Shown here piece by piece: positions 8,377-18,362 of a DNA stretch of 64,000 nt. The stretch is from Legionella sheltonii (GTDB lineage Bacteria > Pseudomonadota > Gammaproteobacteria > Legionellales > Legionellaceae). Numbering within the stretch: position 1 is the first letter of the stretch; the number at the start of each line of letters is the position of its first letter. Made by a program: the position numbers and the translations under genes. The notes under the pieces are model-generated. The model was not told the DNA's origin and searched no databases. It saw nothing but the letters and a program-made list of their open reading frames with translations. The DNA lies in assembly GCF_026191355.1 (NCBI RefSeq), contig NZ_JAPHOQ010000003.1, forward strand, positions 186,001 to 250,000, in the 5' to 3' direction.

Positions 8377-9336
8377 ATGAGAAAATTTCATTTAGTAGAA
8401 GATAAAACACCAACGCATGCTAATTTAGCTCGATTCTTGAAGGCCGAAGGATGGAAGCCAAGTAAGTTTTCTGCGCTGGCGTCAGTGAATGAGAAATGGC
8501 TCCATTTTTCACCGCTGATTAGTCAAACCTTAGAGTACAAGCATCTGCTTGCGGCATTTCTACAAGCAAACCATCTCGAATATTTGATGCCAGAGACCTT
8601 TTTCATCGATGATGACACTTGGCCTTCTGTTTTGGCTAATATCAGTAACTCAGGGTCTGCCAACACGCCTTGGATATTAAAACCGTCCATGTTAAATAAT
8701 GGACAACATATTCATATCTTTCATGATCTTAATGCCATTGAGGCACATTTTCTTTCCCATCAGCGAATGGGAGGGGCCCAAGTTTTGCAACGTTATATTG
8801 TTAAGCCGCAACTGATACAAGGGCCCACTTTGGGGCATAAGTTTTCCATTCGAGTATTGTTGGTCTTATCGACACATGCAGGCTCAGCACTTTTTCCGAG
8901 TGGCTATGTGAATATTGCCTTAAAACCGTATCAAGAAGATAACTTCAATCAACTGGAGGCTCATCTTACCAATGAACATCTAAGTGAGGAACGACTTAAT
9001 GTGGTGCAACGCCTAAGCGATGAAATCGCCATTTTTCAACCTTATAAGATGACTATTATTTCTATCTGCCAACTTTTAGTAAATGCATTGAAAAATCAAT
9101 TTACCTCTATTTGGCAAGATAGCCAGCCGCGAATTGCGTGCTTTGGCTTTGATTTTATGGTTGAAGCAGAGGGAAATAAACTTTGGTTATTGGAAGCAAA
9201 TCATGGACCTTGTTTTCCAGTGGATGATTCACATCCTTTATTTAATATTTTATACCGTCCTTTTTGGCAACAATTAATTAAACATTTTATTGAGGGGGAG
9301 CCATCCAATTTTATTGAGTTGGACCAGCATTCTTGA
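8377..9336 (+). CDS. Tubulin-tyrosine-ligase (TTL) family / ATP-grasp protein
   Basis: 319 residues with no signal peptide. TTL-type ATP-grasp motifs in order: WILKPSMLNNGQHI near 108-121 (ATP-binding Lys), VLQRYIVKP near 140-148, KFSIRVLLVL near 158-167, and the metal-binding FGFDFMVEAEGNKLWLLEAN near 252-271 with the D...E.N set. This family ligates an amino acid, often Glu, Gly or Tyr, to protein C-termini or side chains using ATP. In Legionella such eukaryote-like enzymes could be translocated and act on host protein, or could modify a bacterial peptide. The substrate is unknown. It is transcribed alone. Confidence 0.75.
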   Translation: MRKFHLVEDKTPTHANLARFLKAEGWKPSKFSALASVNEKWLHFSPLISQTLEYKHLLAAFLQANHLEYLMPETFFIDDDTWPSVLANISNSGSANTPWILKPSMLNNGQHIHIFHDLNAIEAHFLSHQRMGGAQVLQRYIVKPQLIQGPTLGHKFSIRVLLVLSTHAGSALFPSGYVNIALKPYQEDNFNQLEAHLTNEHLSEERLNVVQRLSDEIAIFQPYKMTIISICQLLVNALKNQFTSIWQDSQPRIACFGFDFMVEAEGNKLWLLEANHGPCFPVDDSHPLFNILYRPFWQQLIKHFIEGEPSNFIELDQHS

Positions 9337-9629
9337 TACTCAGTTATTAAATTACAATTTATAAAAATTTCTGAACTTGGTTTTTGATCACTTATTATAA
9401 GCACATACCTTGATAAATTAACTTTGACGTTCGGCTGGTGGTCATTTTTTATCCATATAGATATCTTTTTCTAAGTCGCTTACCGTTAATACCATACATA
9501 GTCCAGAATCTAACACTGCATATATAAATTTTAGCTTAATTTAAACATCAAAATCCTCTTGGCTCCTTAGTAATCGATCTGATTAGTTTTTGGCTCTTTC
9601 CGCAGTCACTGATTTTTAAATGACTGCAC

Positions 9630-12293
9630 TCATAAACTCAAACTACTAAAGGATTGATCAGTATTCGAGGAATTCTCCTGGCTTTCGACCTCTTTATTCA
9701 AGCTATCACTAATAATGGAGTATAATTGACTGTTTGAAGCCGAACTCCACTGTGAAAACGGATTATATTCATTTGCAATTTTTTGCTGAGCCTCTCTTAA
9801 TGCATTCAATTTTTCTAACTTACTTAAACTATCATTTTGTAATCGATTGATTAAGTGCATCGCCATTTCCACTCTATGATTCGAGTTTGGCCTAAAAAAT
9901 GAATGACTATAACCGGATTTACTCTCGATGTAATGTTTTAAATCAGTCACTGCTGCTTGGGGATCAAAGCGTTCAGAGAGCTCTTCTAACATTTTGAGTT
10001 CGAATTTGTATTGAGTTAATAATGCAAACTCTTCTTTTGTGCACTCTAATTTTTCTGGATTGAATTGGGCAAAAATAATTTGACGCAGTTTGTCAGATTC
10101 GAACAAATCAGCAATTTCTTGCAGTTCCGAAATTGTAGAAACAAAAGAATCAAAAGGAACTTTTGATAAAAGGCGTTCCTGTGAGTTACTGGGCATCAAA
10201 GCCAAGCATTGTTCCAATAGATCTTTTGAGTTAATAAGATAGAGAAACTTCTCGACCACTTTAAATTTAGAATTGTTTCCCGTTTTTTGTAATAAAGAAA
10301 TTAGCGCATCGCCCTCTTTAATTTCATCCTTAAACTGCAAAAAAAACTGTTCTAATAGAGCAGATTGAATCGCATCATGGTTGTTCCAGGCAACATAGTA
10401 TGCAGTCCATTCTTTAAAGGAGGTAATGTGACTGCTTATCTCATCGACCATCATACGATCTAGTACTGCTGCGTCATAGCTTAGTAAAAATTGATGGAAT
10501 GAATTGTAATTATCGGAATTTAACCACTGATATAAATTAGGTTTAACAAACGCTAGAACTTTCTTTTGTTGATTGCTGTAGTAAAAAAGTGCTTGAAGAA
10601 TCTGGCATGTATTATCATAGCTGTTGAGCAGTACTGGATATTTATCTTCTAGAGATGCAAACACTTCTTCAAGTAACTCAGGGCTTACTCTTTTTCCTAA
10701 CTGCAAAAAATCCTGACAGGAGGTAATTGAAGGTGCCAGCTGTTGTGCATATTTTTTTCTCAAACTACTTTTTGCTGGCTCTACAAGTTTGGCGATTAAT
10801 TTTTGATATTTCTCCTTAGTATTGTATTCTTGGATCAGAGCTTTAAATTGAGCATCAACAATAAGTTGTTGCTGTTCTTTTGAGAACAGATGGATAAGCC
10901 CATGGATTTTCGCGACAGAGTTGAGCTCCGCAAAACGAGGCTGAACACAGGCTGCCACTTCCTTAAAAAGTTGGGGATGATCTGCCAGAGTGATGAAATC
11001 CTGAAAACTCTGAATAAACGGTTCTATAAAAGTGGTTGCTTCTATATCATGATATTCTGAACTTTTTCCGATTAATTGAATCAATTGATCAAGCAATCCC
11101 TCATCATCACCATCCAACATTTGGGGACGATGTGTTAAGGCTTCTAATACCTCATCTAACAATAAAGTCAGGGACGGTAAGTCCTCTTTTGCTTGATTTG
11201 TCTTCGCATCTCTGGGAACTTTATAGAGATCTGGATATTGATTAAGGAATTCAAAGAGGCAATTGGATATTTGATGAGCGCAAGGAAAAATGTCTTCTTG
11301 CTGCTGTCGCTTAAACTCTTCATCTGTGAGAACACAATCTTTATGGCGAACAAATAAAGCCAATAAATAACTCTCGAGAGTCAGCTCTGCACGGCCATAA
11401 CTTTTAAGGTTGAGTTGTCTAATTGGCGGTTTGTGAGCTAAAGCTGTATTTTCGGGTAAACTCAGCTCTTGGGGGAGCTTGCGCCAAAGTTCATAAAAAG
11501 TTTTAATTGATCCGGCGACAACCTCGTTATCTGCCCATTCCTCACTGCCTGAATCAGCAACCGAGGCTTTTTCAAGCTCCAAAGCTAATTGATGTAGCGC
11601 AAAACCGATTGAATTATTGTCATATTTTTGATTGTGCTGTTTCTTTAATACTTGAATAAATGTTTCACTGGCCTTGCCAGCAACCTGTTCTAGATTGAGC
11701 ATATCTCTACCGCCCAATTTATAGACCACTTGGTTTGCTGAGGGTTGGAAATCAGCAATCACGAGATTGCTATCCACTTTAGCTGTTTGAAAGATTTCTG
11801 CTATCGGTATCAGTTTGGTTTGAGCCTGATTAGTAATGTAATTCTCAAGTTCAAAATGTCCATCTTGCTCTGTTTCAAATTTGAGATCTGCACTTTCTCG
11901 ATTCAAACCAACAAGACCAGGCATTAAAATCTTGCATATTGCTTCTTTAGGACCCGCAATTGCTTCTGCTATTTTGAGACAGAACTGGTTAGCAGGTAAA
12001 AATGGATGACGGGTATAGGCTAGATTCGATTTTTTCAGCAGTTCCCAACGCATTTTAAAATAGTTTCTGAAGATTATGGCGTCTTTATCAAGAGAAGAAT
12101 TATCATCCCGACCCTGGATTAATTGAGTAAAAAAGGAAAAGGTAAATGCAGACTCTTGCTGCATAATCTTCAGTGTTTTCGCATCCAGGTCAGGAGAAAA
12201 AATTGTCTTTTGATTTTGATAAACACAGAGTAGTTCTTTTAATTGTTTAACGGTAAGCATAGAGTCGGGAACCAAAAAAATATGTTTGGCCAA
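9630..12293 (-). CDS. Large protein of unknown function, candidate Dot/Icm effector
   Basis: 887 residues from a TTG at 12293; the next in-frame start is an ATG at 12260, and neither has a strong ribosome site, so the start is uncertain. The protein is mostly helical, leucine-rich and charged, without a signal peptide or membrane segments. I recognise no domain or catalytic motif. The last 25 residues are rich in Glu, Ser, Thr and Asn (EVESQENSSNTDQSFSSLSL), the composition expected for a Dot/Icm C-terminal secretion signal with a Glu patch. It is flanked by non-coding gaps and looks monocistronic. Confidence 0.7.
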   Translation of the reverse strand: MAKHIFLVPDSMLTVKQLKELLCVYQNQKTIFSPDLDAKTLKIMQQESAFTFSFFTQLIQGRDDNSSLDKDAIIFRNYFKMRWELLKKSNLAYTRHPFLPANQFCLKIAEAIAGPKEAICKILMPGLVGLNRESADLKFETEQDGHFELENYITNQAQTKLIPIAEIFQTAKVDSNLVIADFQPSANQVVYKLGGRDMLNLEQVAGKASETFIQVLKKQHNQKYDNNSIGFALHQLALELEKASVADSGSEEWADNEVVAGSIKTFYELWRKLPQELSLPENTALAHKPPIRQLNLKSYGRAELTLESYLLALFVRHKDCVLTDEEFKRQQQEDIFPCAHQISNCLFEFLNQYPDLYKVPRDAKTNQAKEDLPSLTLLLDEVLEALTHRPQMLDGDDEGLLDQLIQLIGKSSEYHDIEATTFIEPFIQSFQDFITLADHPQLFKEVAACVQPRFAELNSVAKIHGLIHLFSKEQQQLIVDAQFKALIQEYNTKEKYQKLIAKLVEPAKSSLRKKYAQQLAPSITSCQDFLQLGKRVSPELLEEVFASLEDKYPVLLNSYDNTCQILQALFYYSNQQKKVLAFVKPNLYQWLNSDNYNSFHQFLLSYDAAVLDRMMVDEISSHITSFKEWTAYYVAWNNHDAIQSALLEQFFLQFKDEIKEGDALISLLQKTGNNSKFKVVEKFLYLINSKDLLEQCLALMPSNSQERLLSKVPFDSFVSTISELQEIADLFESDKLRQIIFAQFNPEKLECTKEEFALLTQYKFELKMLEELSERFDPQAAVTDLKHYIESKSGYSHSFFRPNSNHRVEMAMHLINRLQNDSLSKLEKLNALREAQQKIANEYNPFSQWSSASNSQLYSIISDSLNKEVESQENSSNTDQSFSSLSL

Positions 12294-12477
12294 CTATAAA
12301 TTAACCTGCTTCTTTTTTTCAATGAAAAAGTTTATCGCGAGGCTATTGGCGTAAGTTGCTCCCTCAGTAACCTTATATTTTAAGACGCTCTATATGTTTA
12401 CTTCCTCTGTCATTATGACTGGCCTTTGCATCAAAAATAACTAAGACGAACCGTACGATATAAAATTTCATTTCGAC

Positions 12478-12966
12478 TTAGATAATTAAAACCTTAGCCC
12501 CAGGATTGGCTTTTACCCAATTAGCCACATACTCAATATGGGTATTTTTGCCAACAGCAATGCATCCACGCGTTGAGTAGGGTAAGTTGTTTAACCAATT
12601 AAACCATCCAGAAGACTGAGTGGGCCCATGGATTCCTACATCCCTACCTGTATATCCTGCAGCTGATTGCTTTGGAGTCGGATAGAGAATTGGAATGAAG
12701 ACTCTAAATTGATTAGATTTTCTTGGATGAGCTAACCCATATAATCCAATTGGAGTTTTATTATCACCCGCTTTCTTTTTACCGACGCCTTTATATCCGA
12801 GAGCGACTTTAAAGGTCTTAATTACAGTGCCGTGTTTACAAATAGCTAAAGTTCGCGTTTTGGTATGTACATTGATTCCGTTTGATAAAGGACAAGTCGA
12901 AGTACCAGCGAATAAAACGACAGGGAAAAAAATAGAGATCATTAAAACAAATGCTTTTATTTTCAT
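12478..12966 (-). CDS. L,D-transpeptidase (YkuD domain)
   Basis: 162 residues. Residues 1-20 are a signal peptide ending LFA-G. The YkuD signature is present: DVGIHGP near 116-122 and STRGCIAVG near 137-145, giving the His and the catalytic Cys of the SRGC-type active site. The domain fills the whole mature protein and lacks a peptidoglycan-binding module. It acts in the periplasm, forming 3-3 peptidoglycan cross-links or attaching proteins to the wall. The gene stands alone. Confidence 0.88.
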   Translation of the reverse strand: MKIKAFVLMISIFFPVVLFAGTSTCPLSNGINVHTKTRTLAICKHGTVIKTFKVALGYKGVGKKKAGDNKTPIGLYGLAHPRKSNQFRVFIPILYPTPKQSAAGYTGRDVGIHGPTQSSGWFNWLNNLPYSTRGCIAVGKNTHIEYVANWVKANPGAKVLII

Positions 12967-13225
12967 ACAATCAGACGAATATTACTTAAATTGGTCAATA
13001 ATTATCCCACAATATTACTTTTATTCCTAGGGTTGGCAGGTTAAATCTTATCGAGTCTGATACTTTTGATTTTCAGGTCAGGAATTTTCATTTAAAGTAT
13101 GGTTCCGAAATGGTCGGGATGCTTGATGATTTTTCCATTGGGTATCACCATTTTTTAAAGAGGGTGCTTTTGTTTTGTGATAAGCCTTATTACCCCTTAT
13201 CACTCACTTATGGAGAAGAAATATT

Positions 13226-14359
13226 TTGCTCAATGACTACTTTTATCTAAGATTTTGTAGATTTTCAATTCTAGTTCTATTGATACTAATATGTAGCGGA
13301 AACATTACCAATAGTTTTTTATTACAAGTTGGATTTAAAGAAAATGACACCAGAAATAGTCTTATACTGATGATGAATGGAGATGCTCATAAACCGTTTG
13401 TCTATCGCTCTATTTTACCGAAAGGGATAAAATGGTTTACTGAGCAATTGAGTTTGGATACTCAAAAACAGTTATTTCAATCAATTAATAGAAAAGATTC
13501 ACTCCGATCACATTATTTTTCAATACTGTCTATGGGCTCCTGGACCCCAGTGATTGCGATAACATACAATCTCATGTATTTGATAATTGTTTTAGCGACC
13601 ACAGGAATTCTTTTTATTGTTTATCTCTTAGGACGTATGCATCATTTGAATTTTGGTGAAGCTTTGGTTTGTATGATTAGCTTCAGCTTGTTATATCCCT
13701 TGACCTTTCAATCTTATGGTTATTATTATGATTTTATAGAATTGCTCGGTATATTTTGTGCCTGTTATTTCGTACTGAAGCAACAGAGAATTATGTATAC
13801 GGTATGTATTGCGGTGTTTTCCTTTAATAAAGAAACATTTTTTTTGGTACCACTTGCCCTTTTTTTTCTTCATCCAGAACAGGTTACTTTAAAAACACGG
13901 ATCATCGATTTGGCATTGCAGTTGCTTATTTGTTTTGCCAGTCGCTTTTATATCATGAGTGGTTACGAGGCTAATCTTGGAAATTTTGTTGAATATCACT
14001 TTCGTGAAAATATTGCCTTCTGGACGAAACCAGCCAATTTCTTTAAGTTTTATAATGTAATCGCCAAAGGAGTGCATACTCCAAGTCTGCAAAATCCATT
14101 AATTGCTGTACCTTTATTTATTTTTTTTAAACACGCCTGGAATGAGTCGTCACAAAGATATCGTAATTACTTCTGGGCTGCTTTTTTACCTCTAATACCT
14201 TTATTTATCTGTTTTGGATATAAAGATGAAATGAGGGTGTTTTCATTAGCTTTTCCAGCAATTACCTTAATTACTCTGCATGGTGTCACTAAATTTAATG
14301 AAATATTTTCTGGATTAAGCAAAGCTGTAGGCGTGGTTAATGAAAGTAATTTGCTTTAA
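13226..14359 (+). CDS. Polytopic membrane protein of unknown function
   Basis: 377 residues from a TTG at 13226 with GGAG about 10 bases upstream. Eight to ten hydrophobic segments alternate with short loops; the first long loop (about 37-100) carries HKPFVYRSILPKG. The layout, one large loop after TM1 followed by many TM segments, resembles GT-C glycosyltransferases or polysaccharide polymerases, but no diagnostic DxD-type motif is clear. It is not placed in an operon with sugar genes. Call it an inner-membrane protein, possibly in glycan assembly, with low confidence in that role. Confidence 0.65.
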   Translation: MLNDYFYLRFCRFSILVLLILICSGNITNSFLLQVGFKENDTRNSLILMMNGDAHKPFVYRSILPKGIKWFTEQLSLDTQKQLFQSINRKDSLRSHYFSILSMGSWTPVIAITYNLMYLIIVLATTGILFIVYLLGRMHHLNFGEALVCMISFSLLYPLTFQSYGYYYDFIELLGIFCACYFVLKQQRIMYTVCIAVFSFNKETFFLVPLALFFLHPEQVTLKTRIIDLALQLLICFASRFYIMSGYEANLGNFVEYHFRENIAFWTKPANFFKFYNVIAKGVHTPSLQNPLIAVPLFIFFKHAWNESSQRYRNYFWAAFLPLIPLFICFGYKDEMRVFSLAFPAITLITLHGVTKFNEIFSGLSKAVGVVNESNLL

Positions 14360-14395
14360 TAATTAAGTCATAAAGCCAGTAAGAGTTTAAAACAA

Positions 14396-15097
14396 CTAGG
14401 GTGCTTTGGAAAAGAAATTAATCTCTTTTCGGTTCTCTTTATCAGATTGTTCCTTTTTCCCAAGAAATTGATCTACCTGAAGTTTCAATGACTCATTTTC
14501 AAGGCGCAATTTTGAGAGTTCTTGGGATAATTTATCAATTACCTGAAACTGAAAATTATTTTCCCTACAAAAGGTTTGAGCCAACTTGCTATCGCTTACT
14601 ACAGCAGTTAATTTTTCTATTAAATCTTTTTTATCCGAATGATTCTTAAAAAATACCAGCGTTTTATCCAGAGAATTAATAATATTTTGAATGTGATTCA
14701 GAGCAGTTATCTGACCAAAGATAAAATGTCTGTTTTGCGTATAAATATCAACTAGCTGTTGTACCTTAGCTTCCAATTGTCCTTGAGTGGTATTGATTAA
14801 TTCCAATTGTTGGGAAATTTGTATTTTAACATTCCCTGTCTTTATTCTGGCAGGCCTGTTGCGTGCTTCTCGTATTAGGTTATTGTGATCGAGTTTCAGG
14901 TCATTGAGTTTCGTATACAACTCTAAAGTTTCATTTATTTTATTAGCGAAAAATACATCAAAGGGGATGGGTGTTTCAAAGAAGCGCTCGGTATTCATTT
15001 CAAAATGAAGGTTGAGCTGGTCACATTTTTGTTTCAGGTTCAATACCGATTTTTGATAATCTGATAATTTTAAAAGAATTTCTTTTTTTCCGATCAT
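14396..15097 (-). CDS. Coiled-coil protein of unknown function
   Basis: 233 residues with no signal peptide or membrane segment. Long heptad-like stretches occur at about 5-35, 85-125 and 170-215 (for example LSQELSKLRLENESLKLQVD). It is rich in Lys, Glu, Asn and Gln, and the C-terminus is basic/polar (NRKEINFFSKAP). No family is recognised. Standing between two unrelated genes it gives no context clue. A substrate of the Dot/Icm system is possible, as many have coiled coils, but this is not supported by a specific motif. Confidence 0.6.
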   Translation of the reverse strand: MIGKKEILLKLSDYQKSVLNLKQKCDQLNLHFEMNTERFFETPIPFDVFFANKINETLELYTKLNDLKLDHNNLIREARNRPARIKTGNVKIQISQQLELINTTQGQLEAKVQQLVDIYTQNRHFIFGQITALNHIQNIINSLDKTLVFFKNHSDKKDLIEKLTAVVSDSKLAQTFCRENNFQFQVIDKLSQELSKLRLENESLKLQVDQFLGKKEQSDKENRKEINFFSKAP

Positions 15098-15553
15098 TAT
15101 TTATCCTGGCTGTGCTTTACAGTTTCATTTTAGCATAAATTTATTTAGCTCAAATTCATTAGATGAATGGAAATGTAGTCTGAAATGAACATGCGAAATT
15201 TAGTTTTTAATTTTCTGAAGCAAAGTGTTAAATTGGATTTTTTGAAGTAAAATTCACAAAAAAGTGAATTAAAATCACTATGCAGGATGAAACTTAAAAG
15301 TTCAATATTTTTTGTTCATTGAAAAGAACGCTTTTTGTCAAACCAAGCTTATTTATGATTATTTTAATTAAGAATAAAGAGTATGCATTTGATAATTTAT
15401 TATACTTGAACAATAATATACTATTAGAGCAGTAATGCATTTAGGCTGCATGGTTAGATGCAGATTCAATGTGTCATCAGTTAGTTACTCTTCTTGATTT
15501 AATTTAAGCGGCTGCATTACAAAACTCTTACAGTAATGAGTGGAGTGTTCAAA
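15098..15553 (+). promoter_or_regulatory. Upstream region of the cytochrome bd operon
   Basis: A 450-base, very AT-rich stretch with no gene. AATTCAC-AAAAAA-GTGAATT at 15251-15270 is a perfect 7-bp inverted repeat and a candidate operator. I see no clear FNR site (TTGAT-N4-ATCAA). The promoter of cydAB must lie in here, but I cannot fix it with confidence. Confidence 0.35.
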
Positions 15554-16921
15554 ATGCTTGTGGAAATTCTCTCACGTGCCCAATTTGGTTTTAGCATCGG
15601 ATTTCATATTTTATTTCCAACATTGAATTTGGGGTTGGCCTTATTTTTGGTCATTATGGAATTCTTTTGGCTTAAAACTAAAAAAACAGTTTACCTTGAA
15701 ATTTGCAAATTTTGGACCAAGATTTTTGCACTTACTTTTGGAATGGGCGTTGTTTCGGGCATTGTCCTGGCTTATCAAATCGGAACAAATTTTGGCCCGT
15801 TTATTACCCAGTTCGGCAATGTCTTGGGTGCATTATTCGCCTATGAAACTCTAACCGCCTTTTTTCTTGAAGCAGGTTTTTTAGGCGTCATGCTCTTTGG
15901 ATGGAAAAGAGTACCACCGCTACTGCATTTTATTGCAACCTTTCTCGTTGCTATTGGCACAACCATATCTGCATTTTGGATTATGTCTGCAAATTCGTGG
16001 ATGCAAACGCCTAGCGGGTATGAGGTAATTGGTGGGAAGTATGTAGTTGCTAGCTGGTGGGCCGTGGTGATGAACCCATCTTTTATATCTCGCTTCATCC
16101 ATATGATTCTGGCCTCTTATGTGACAACTTCCTTTGTGATCATGGGTGTAGCTTCTTATTATTTGCTTCGAAAAAAATCAGTGGAAGCAGCAAAGAAAAC
16201 GATGTCTTTTGCACTTTGGGCCGCTTTGATTCTTGTTCCTGTCCAAATTGGTGTTGGTGATGTTGTGGGCCTCAAGGTTAAAGAATATCAACCGCTTAAA
16301 ACAGCGGCGATGGAGGGGCTTTGGCATACTCAAAAAGGGGCTCCTTTAGTATTGTTTGCTTGGCCTTCTCAGGCAGAACAACAAAATAACTATGCTATTG
16401 AAATTCCTAAACTTGCAAGTTTTATCAATACTCATCATTGGGATGGAGAGATGGTTGGTTTAGACTCTGTGCCACCCAATCAACAACCCAGAGTTGCGCC
16501 AGTATTTTTCTCATTTAGAATCATGGTCGGCATCGGACTTCTGATGTTCGCAACAGCTGTTGTTGGGGTGTTTCTTCGTTATAAAAACAAAGTTTATGTG
16601 GCAAAATGGTTTCACTATTGGTGTTTTGTACTGACACCGCTCGGTTTTATAGCCAGTATTTCCGGATGGCTCACAGCTGAAATTGGAAGACAGCCTTGGG
16701 TAGTATATGGGTTATTAAAAACTCATGATGCTGTCTCTGCAATCAGTGTCGAAGATGTCATTATCTCTTTTATTCTGCTTGTTCTTGCTTATGGCGTTGT
16801 CTTTGGGTTTTATTTGTACTATCTACTGAAAATGATTCGTTTAGGTCCTGAAGTCATTGAAGAACAAGTTGAACATCATGCATTTCAATACATGACTGAT
16901 TTAAATGTGGAGAAAAAATAA
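15554..16921 (+). CDS. cydA: Cytochrome bd-type quinol oxidase subunit I (cyanide-insensitive CioA type)
   Basis: 455 residues from the ATG at 15554, which has GGAG 8 bases upstream; the upstream ATG at 15536 has no site and would add six residues not usual in the family. Nine membrane segments. His18 in GFHILFP, a His in RFIHM near 182 and a Met in FRIMVG near 330 are the expected haem ligands, and GWLTAEIGRQPW near 385 is the family signature. The Q-loop is short, as in CioA enzymes. It oxidises quinol and reduces O2 to water, aiding growth at low oxygen and resistance to cyanide, NO and peroxide. Its stop overlaps the cydB start by one base (TAATG). Confidence 0.95.
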   Translation: MLVEILSRAQFGFSIGFHILFPTLNLGLALFLVIMEFFWLKTKKTVYLEICKFWTKIFALTFGMGVVSGIVLAYQIGTNFGPFITQFGNVLGALFAYETLTAFFLEAGFLGVMLFGWKRVPPLLHFIATFLVAIGTTISAFWIMSANSWMQTPSGYEVIGGKYVVASWWAVVMNPSFISRFIHMILASYVTTSFVIMGVASYYLLRKKSVEAAKKTMSFALWAALILVPVQIGVGDVVGLKVKEYQPLKTAAMEGLWHTQKGAPLVLFAWPSQAEQQNNYAIEIPKLASFINTHHWDGEMVGLDSVPPNQQPRVAPVFFSFRIMVGIGLLMFATAVVGVFLRYKNKVYVAKWFHYWCFVLTPLGFIASISGWLTAEIGRQPWVVYGLLKTHDAVSAISVEDVIISFILLVLAYGVVFGFYLYYLLKMIRLGPEVIEEQVEHHAFQYMTDLNVEKK

Positions 16922-17916
16922 TGCTCCCACTTATATTTGCTGTATTACTTGCCTTTATTGTTGTGATGTATGTCATCTTAGATGGTTTTGACTTAGGGAT
17001 CGGAATTTTATTTCCTTTTACCAGTAGTGAAGGCGAAAGGGATAAGATGATGAATTCAATTGCCCCAGTATGGGATGGGAATGAAACCTGGCTTGTTTTT
17101 GGTGGCGCCATACTTTATGGCGGATTTCCTCTGGTTTATGGGGCTCTTTTGCCCGTTCTTTATATCCCTATCATGTTCATGTTAATCGCTTTGATTTTTC
17201 GTGGAGTTAGCTTTGAATTTCGATTTAAAGCGGATAAATCCAAACCTATATGGAATTGGTTATTCACGATTGGTTCGATTGCCGCTGCCTTTTTTCAAGG
17301 AGTCATCTTAGGATGTTTTGTTCAAGGTTTTACAATAAATCCTCAGACTATGGCAATTATTCAGTCCAGCTGGTTGACTCCTTTTAGCTTATTTACTGGT
17401 GTTGCTCTAATATGTGGTTACGGGCTTCTTGGAGCGACATGGATGATTATCAAAAGCAGGGGTAAACTTCAGAGTAAAATGGTCCACTATGCCCGAGGGT
17501 TGCTGATCGCTGTGAGTTTCTTTTTAGTGTTTGTTAGCATCTGGACCCCGTTGCATAGCACTGAAATCTTCAATCGCTGGTATCAATTTCCCAATTTTTT
17601 ATTGTTAAGCCCACTTCCTTTAATTACCGCATGTGCCATTTTTCTGGCTTGGAGAAACTTATCTTTAAATGCTTCTGACGAACGCAAGCCTTTTATTTAC
17701 AGCATTGTCATTTTTTTGTGCTCTTATATCGGTATAGCGATTAGTGTTTATCCTTATTTGATTCCACGTCAGATCACCATTTGGGAGGCTGCAGCCCCAT
17801 CTTCGACTCTTGTATTTATATTGGTCGGTGTGGCTATCATGTTACCCATATTGCTTGCATATACTTTATATGCCTACTTTCTTTTTAGAGGTAAAACAGA
17901 AGGACATTACCATTAG
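16921..17916 (+). CDS. cydB: Cytochrome bd-type quinol oxidase subunit II (CioB/CydB)
   Basis: 331 residues with eight or nine membrane segments. The N-terminal YVILDGFDLGIGILFPF and WDGNETWLVFGGA stretches are diagnostic of CydB. It pairs with CydA as the second subunit of the oxidase. It is translationally coupled to cydA through TAATG. No small CydX-like peptide gene is visible in the 70 bases after it, in keeping with many CioAB-type operons. Confidence 0.95.
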   Translation: MLPLIFAVLLAFIVVMYVILDGFDLGIGILFPFTSSEGERDKMMNSIAPVWDGNETWLVFGGAILYGGFPLVYGALLPVLYIPIMFMLIALIFRGVSFEFRFKADKSKPIWNWLFTIGSIAAAFFQGVILGCFVQGFTINPQTMAIIQSSWLTPFSLFTGVALICGYGLLGATWMIIKSRGKLQSKMVHYARGLLIAVSFFLVFVSIWTPLHSTEIFNRWYQFPNFLLLSPLPLITACAIFLAWRNLSLNASDERKPFIYSIVIFLCSYIGIAISVYPYLIPRQITIWEAAAPSSTLVFILVGVAIMLPILLAYTLYAYFLFRGKTEGHYH

Positions 17917-17986
17917 GTTGGTTGTCAATACATCAGCAAAATTGCAGCTATAATTTAGCTAATACCCTTTTATGAGGAATAGAATC

Positions 17987-18310
17987 ATGGTACATCATAC
18001 ACGCGAAGATTTTATTAATCAGGCTAATAGTGGTTCTAAAGCAATTGCTCTGATTTACTCACCGATTGAACTCCATGAATATATTGTAGAAATTATTGCT
18101 AAAAATTCTGATGAATTTATTCATAAGGGAAAAGAACTATGGCATTTCAACTCTATTGACGAGGCAATGTCGCGCGCTGCAGAATATGGGGCTGAAGAAT
18201 TTTTTCTGTGTGCTGATAATACTTATGATGAATGTGGATCCGAACGTGGGCCACAGACTTTTGATTACATACCTCTTTATGCAAAGACTAAGCACGCCAA
18301 AAATAATTAG
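17987..18310 (+). CDS. Small cytoplasmic protein of unknown function
   Basis: 107 residues from the ATG at 17987, which has GAGGAA 7 bases upstream; the ATG at 17972 overlaps that ribosome site and is unlikely to be used. Acidic and soluble, with an alpha/beta look (AIALIYSPIELHEYIVEII, then ELWHFNSIDEAMSRAAEYGA and EEFFLCADNTYDECG). I do not recognise the family. It lies 70 bases after cydB and 50 bases before the desaturase, all on one strand, so it may be transcribed with either. Confidence 0.7.
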   Translation: MVHHTREDFINQANSGSKAIALIYSPIELHEYIVEIIAKNSDEFIHKGKELWHFNSIDEAMSRAAEYGAEEFFLCADNTYDECGSERGPQTFDYIPLYAKTKHAKNN

Positions 18311-18362
18311 TCATTGAGTCTCGATGTATGTTTTCGATTAAAAAAAATTAGGGATTAATTTG

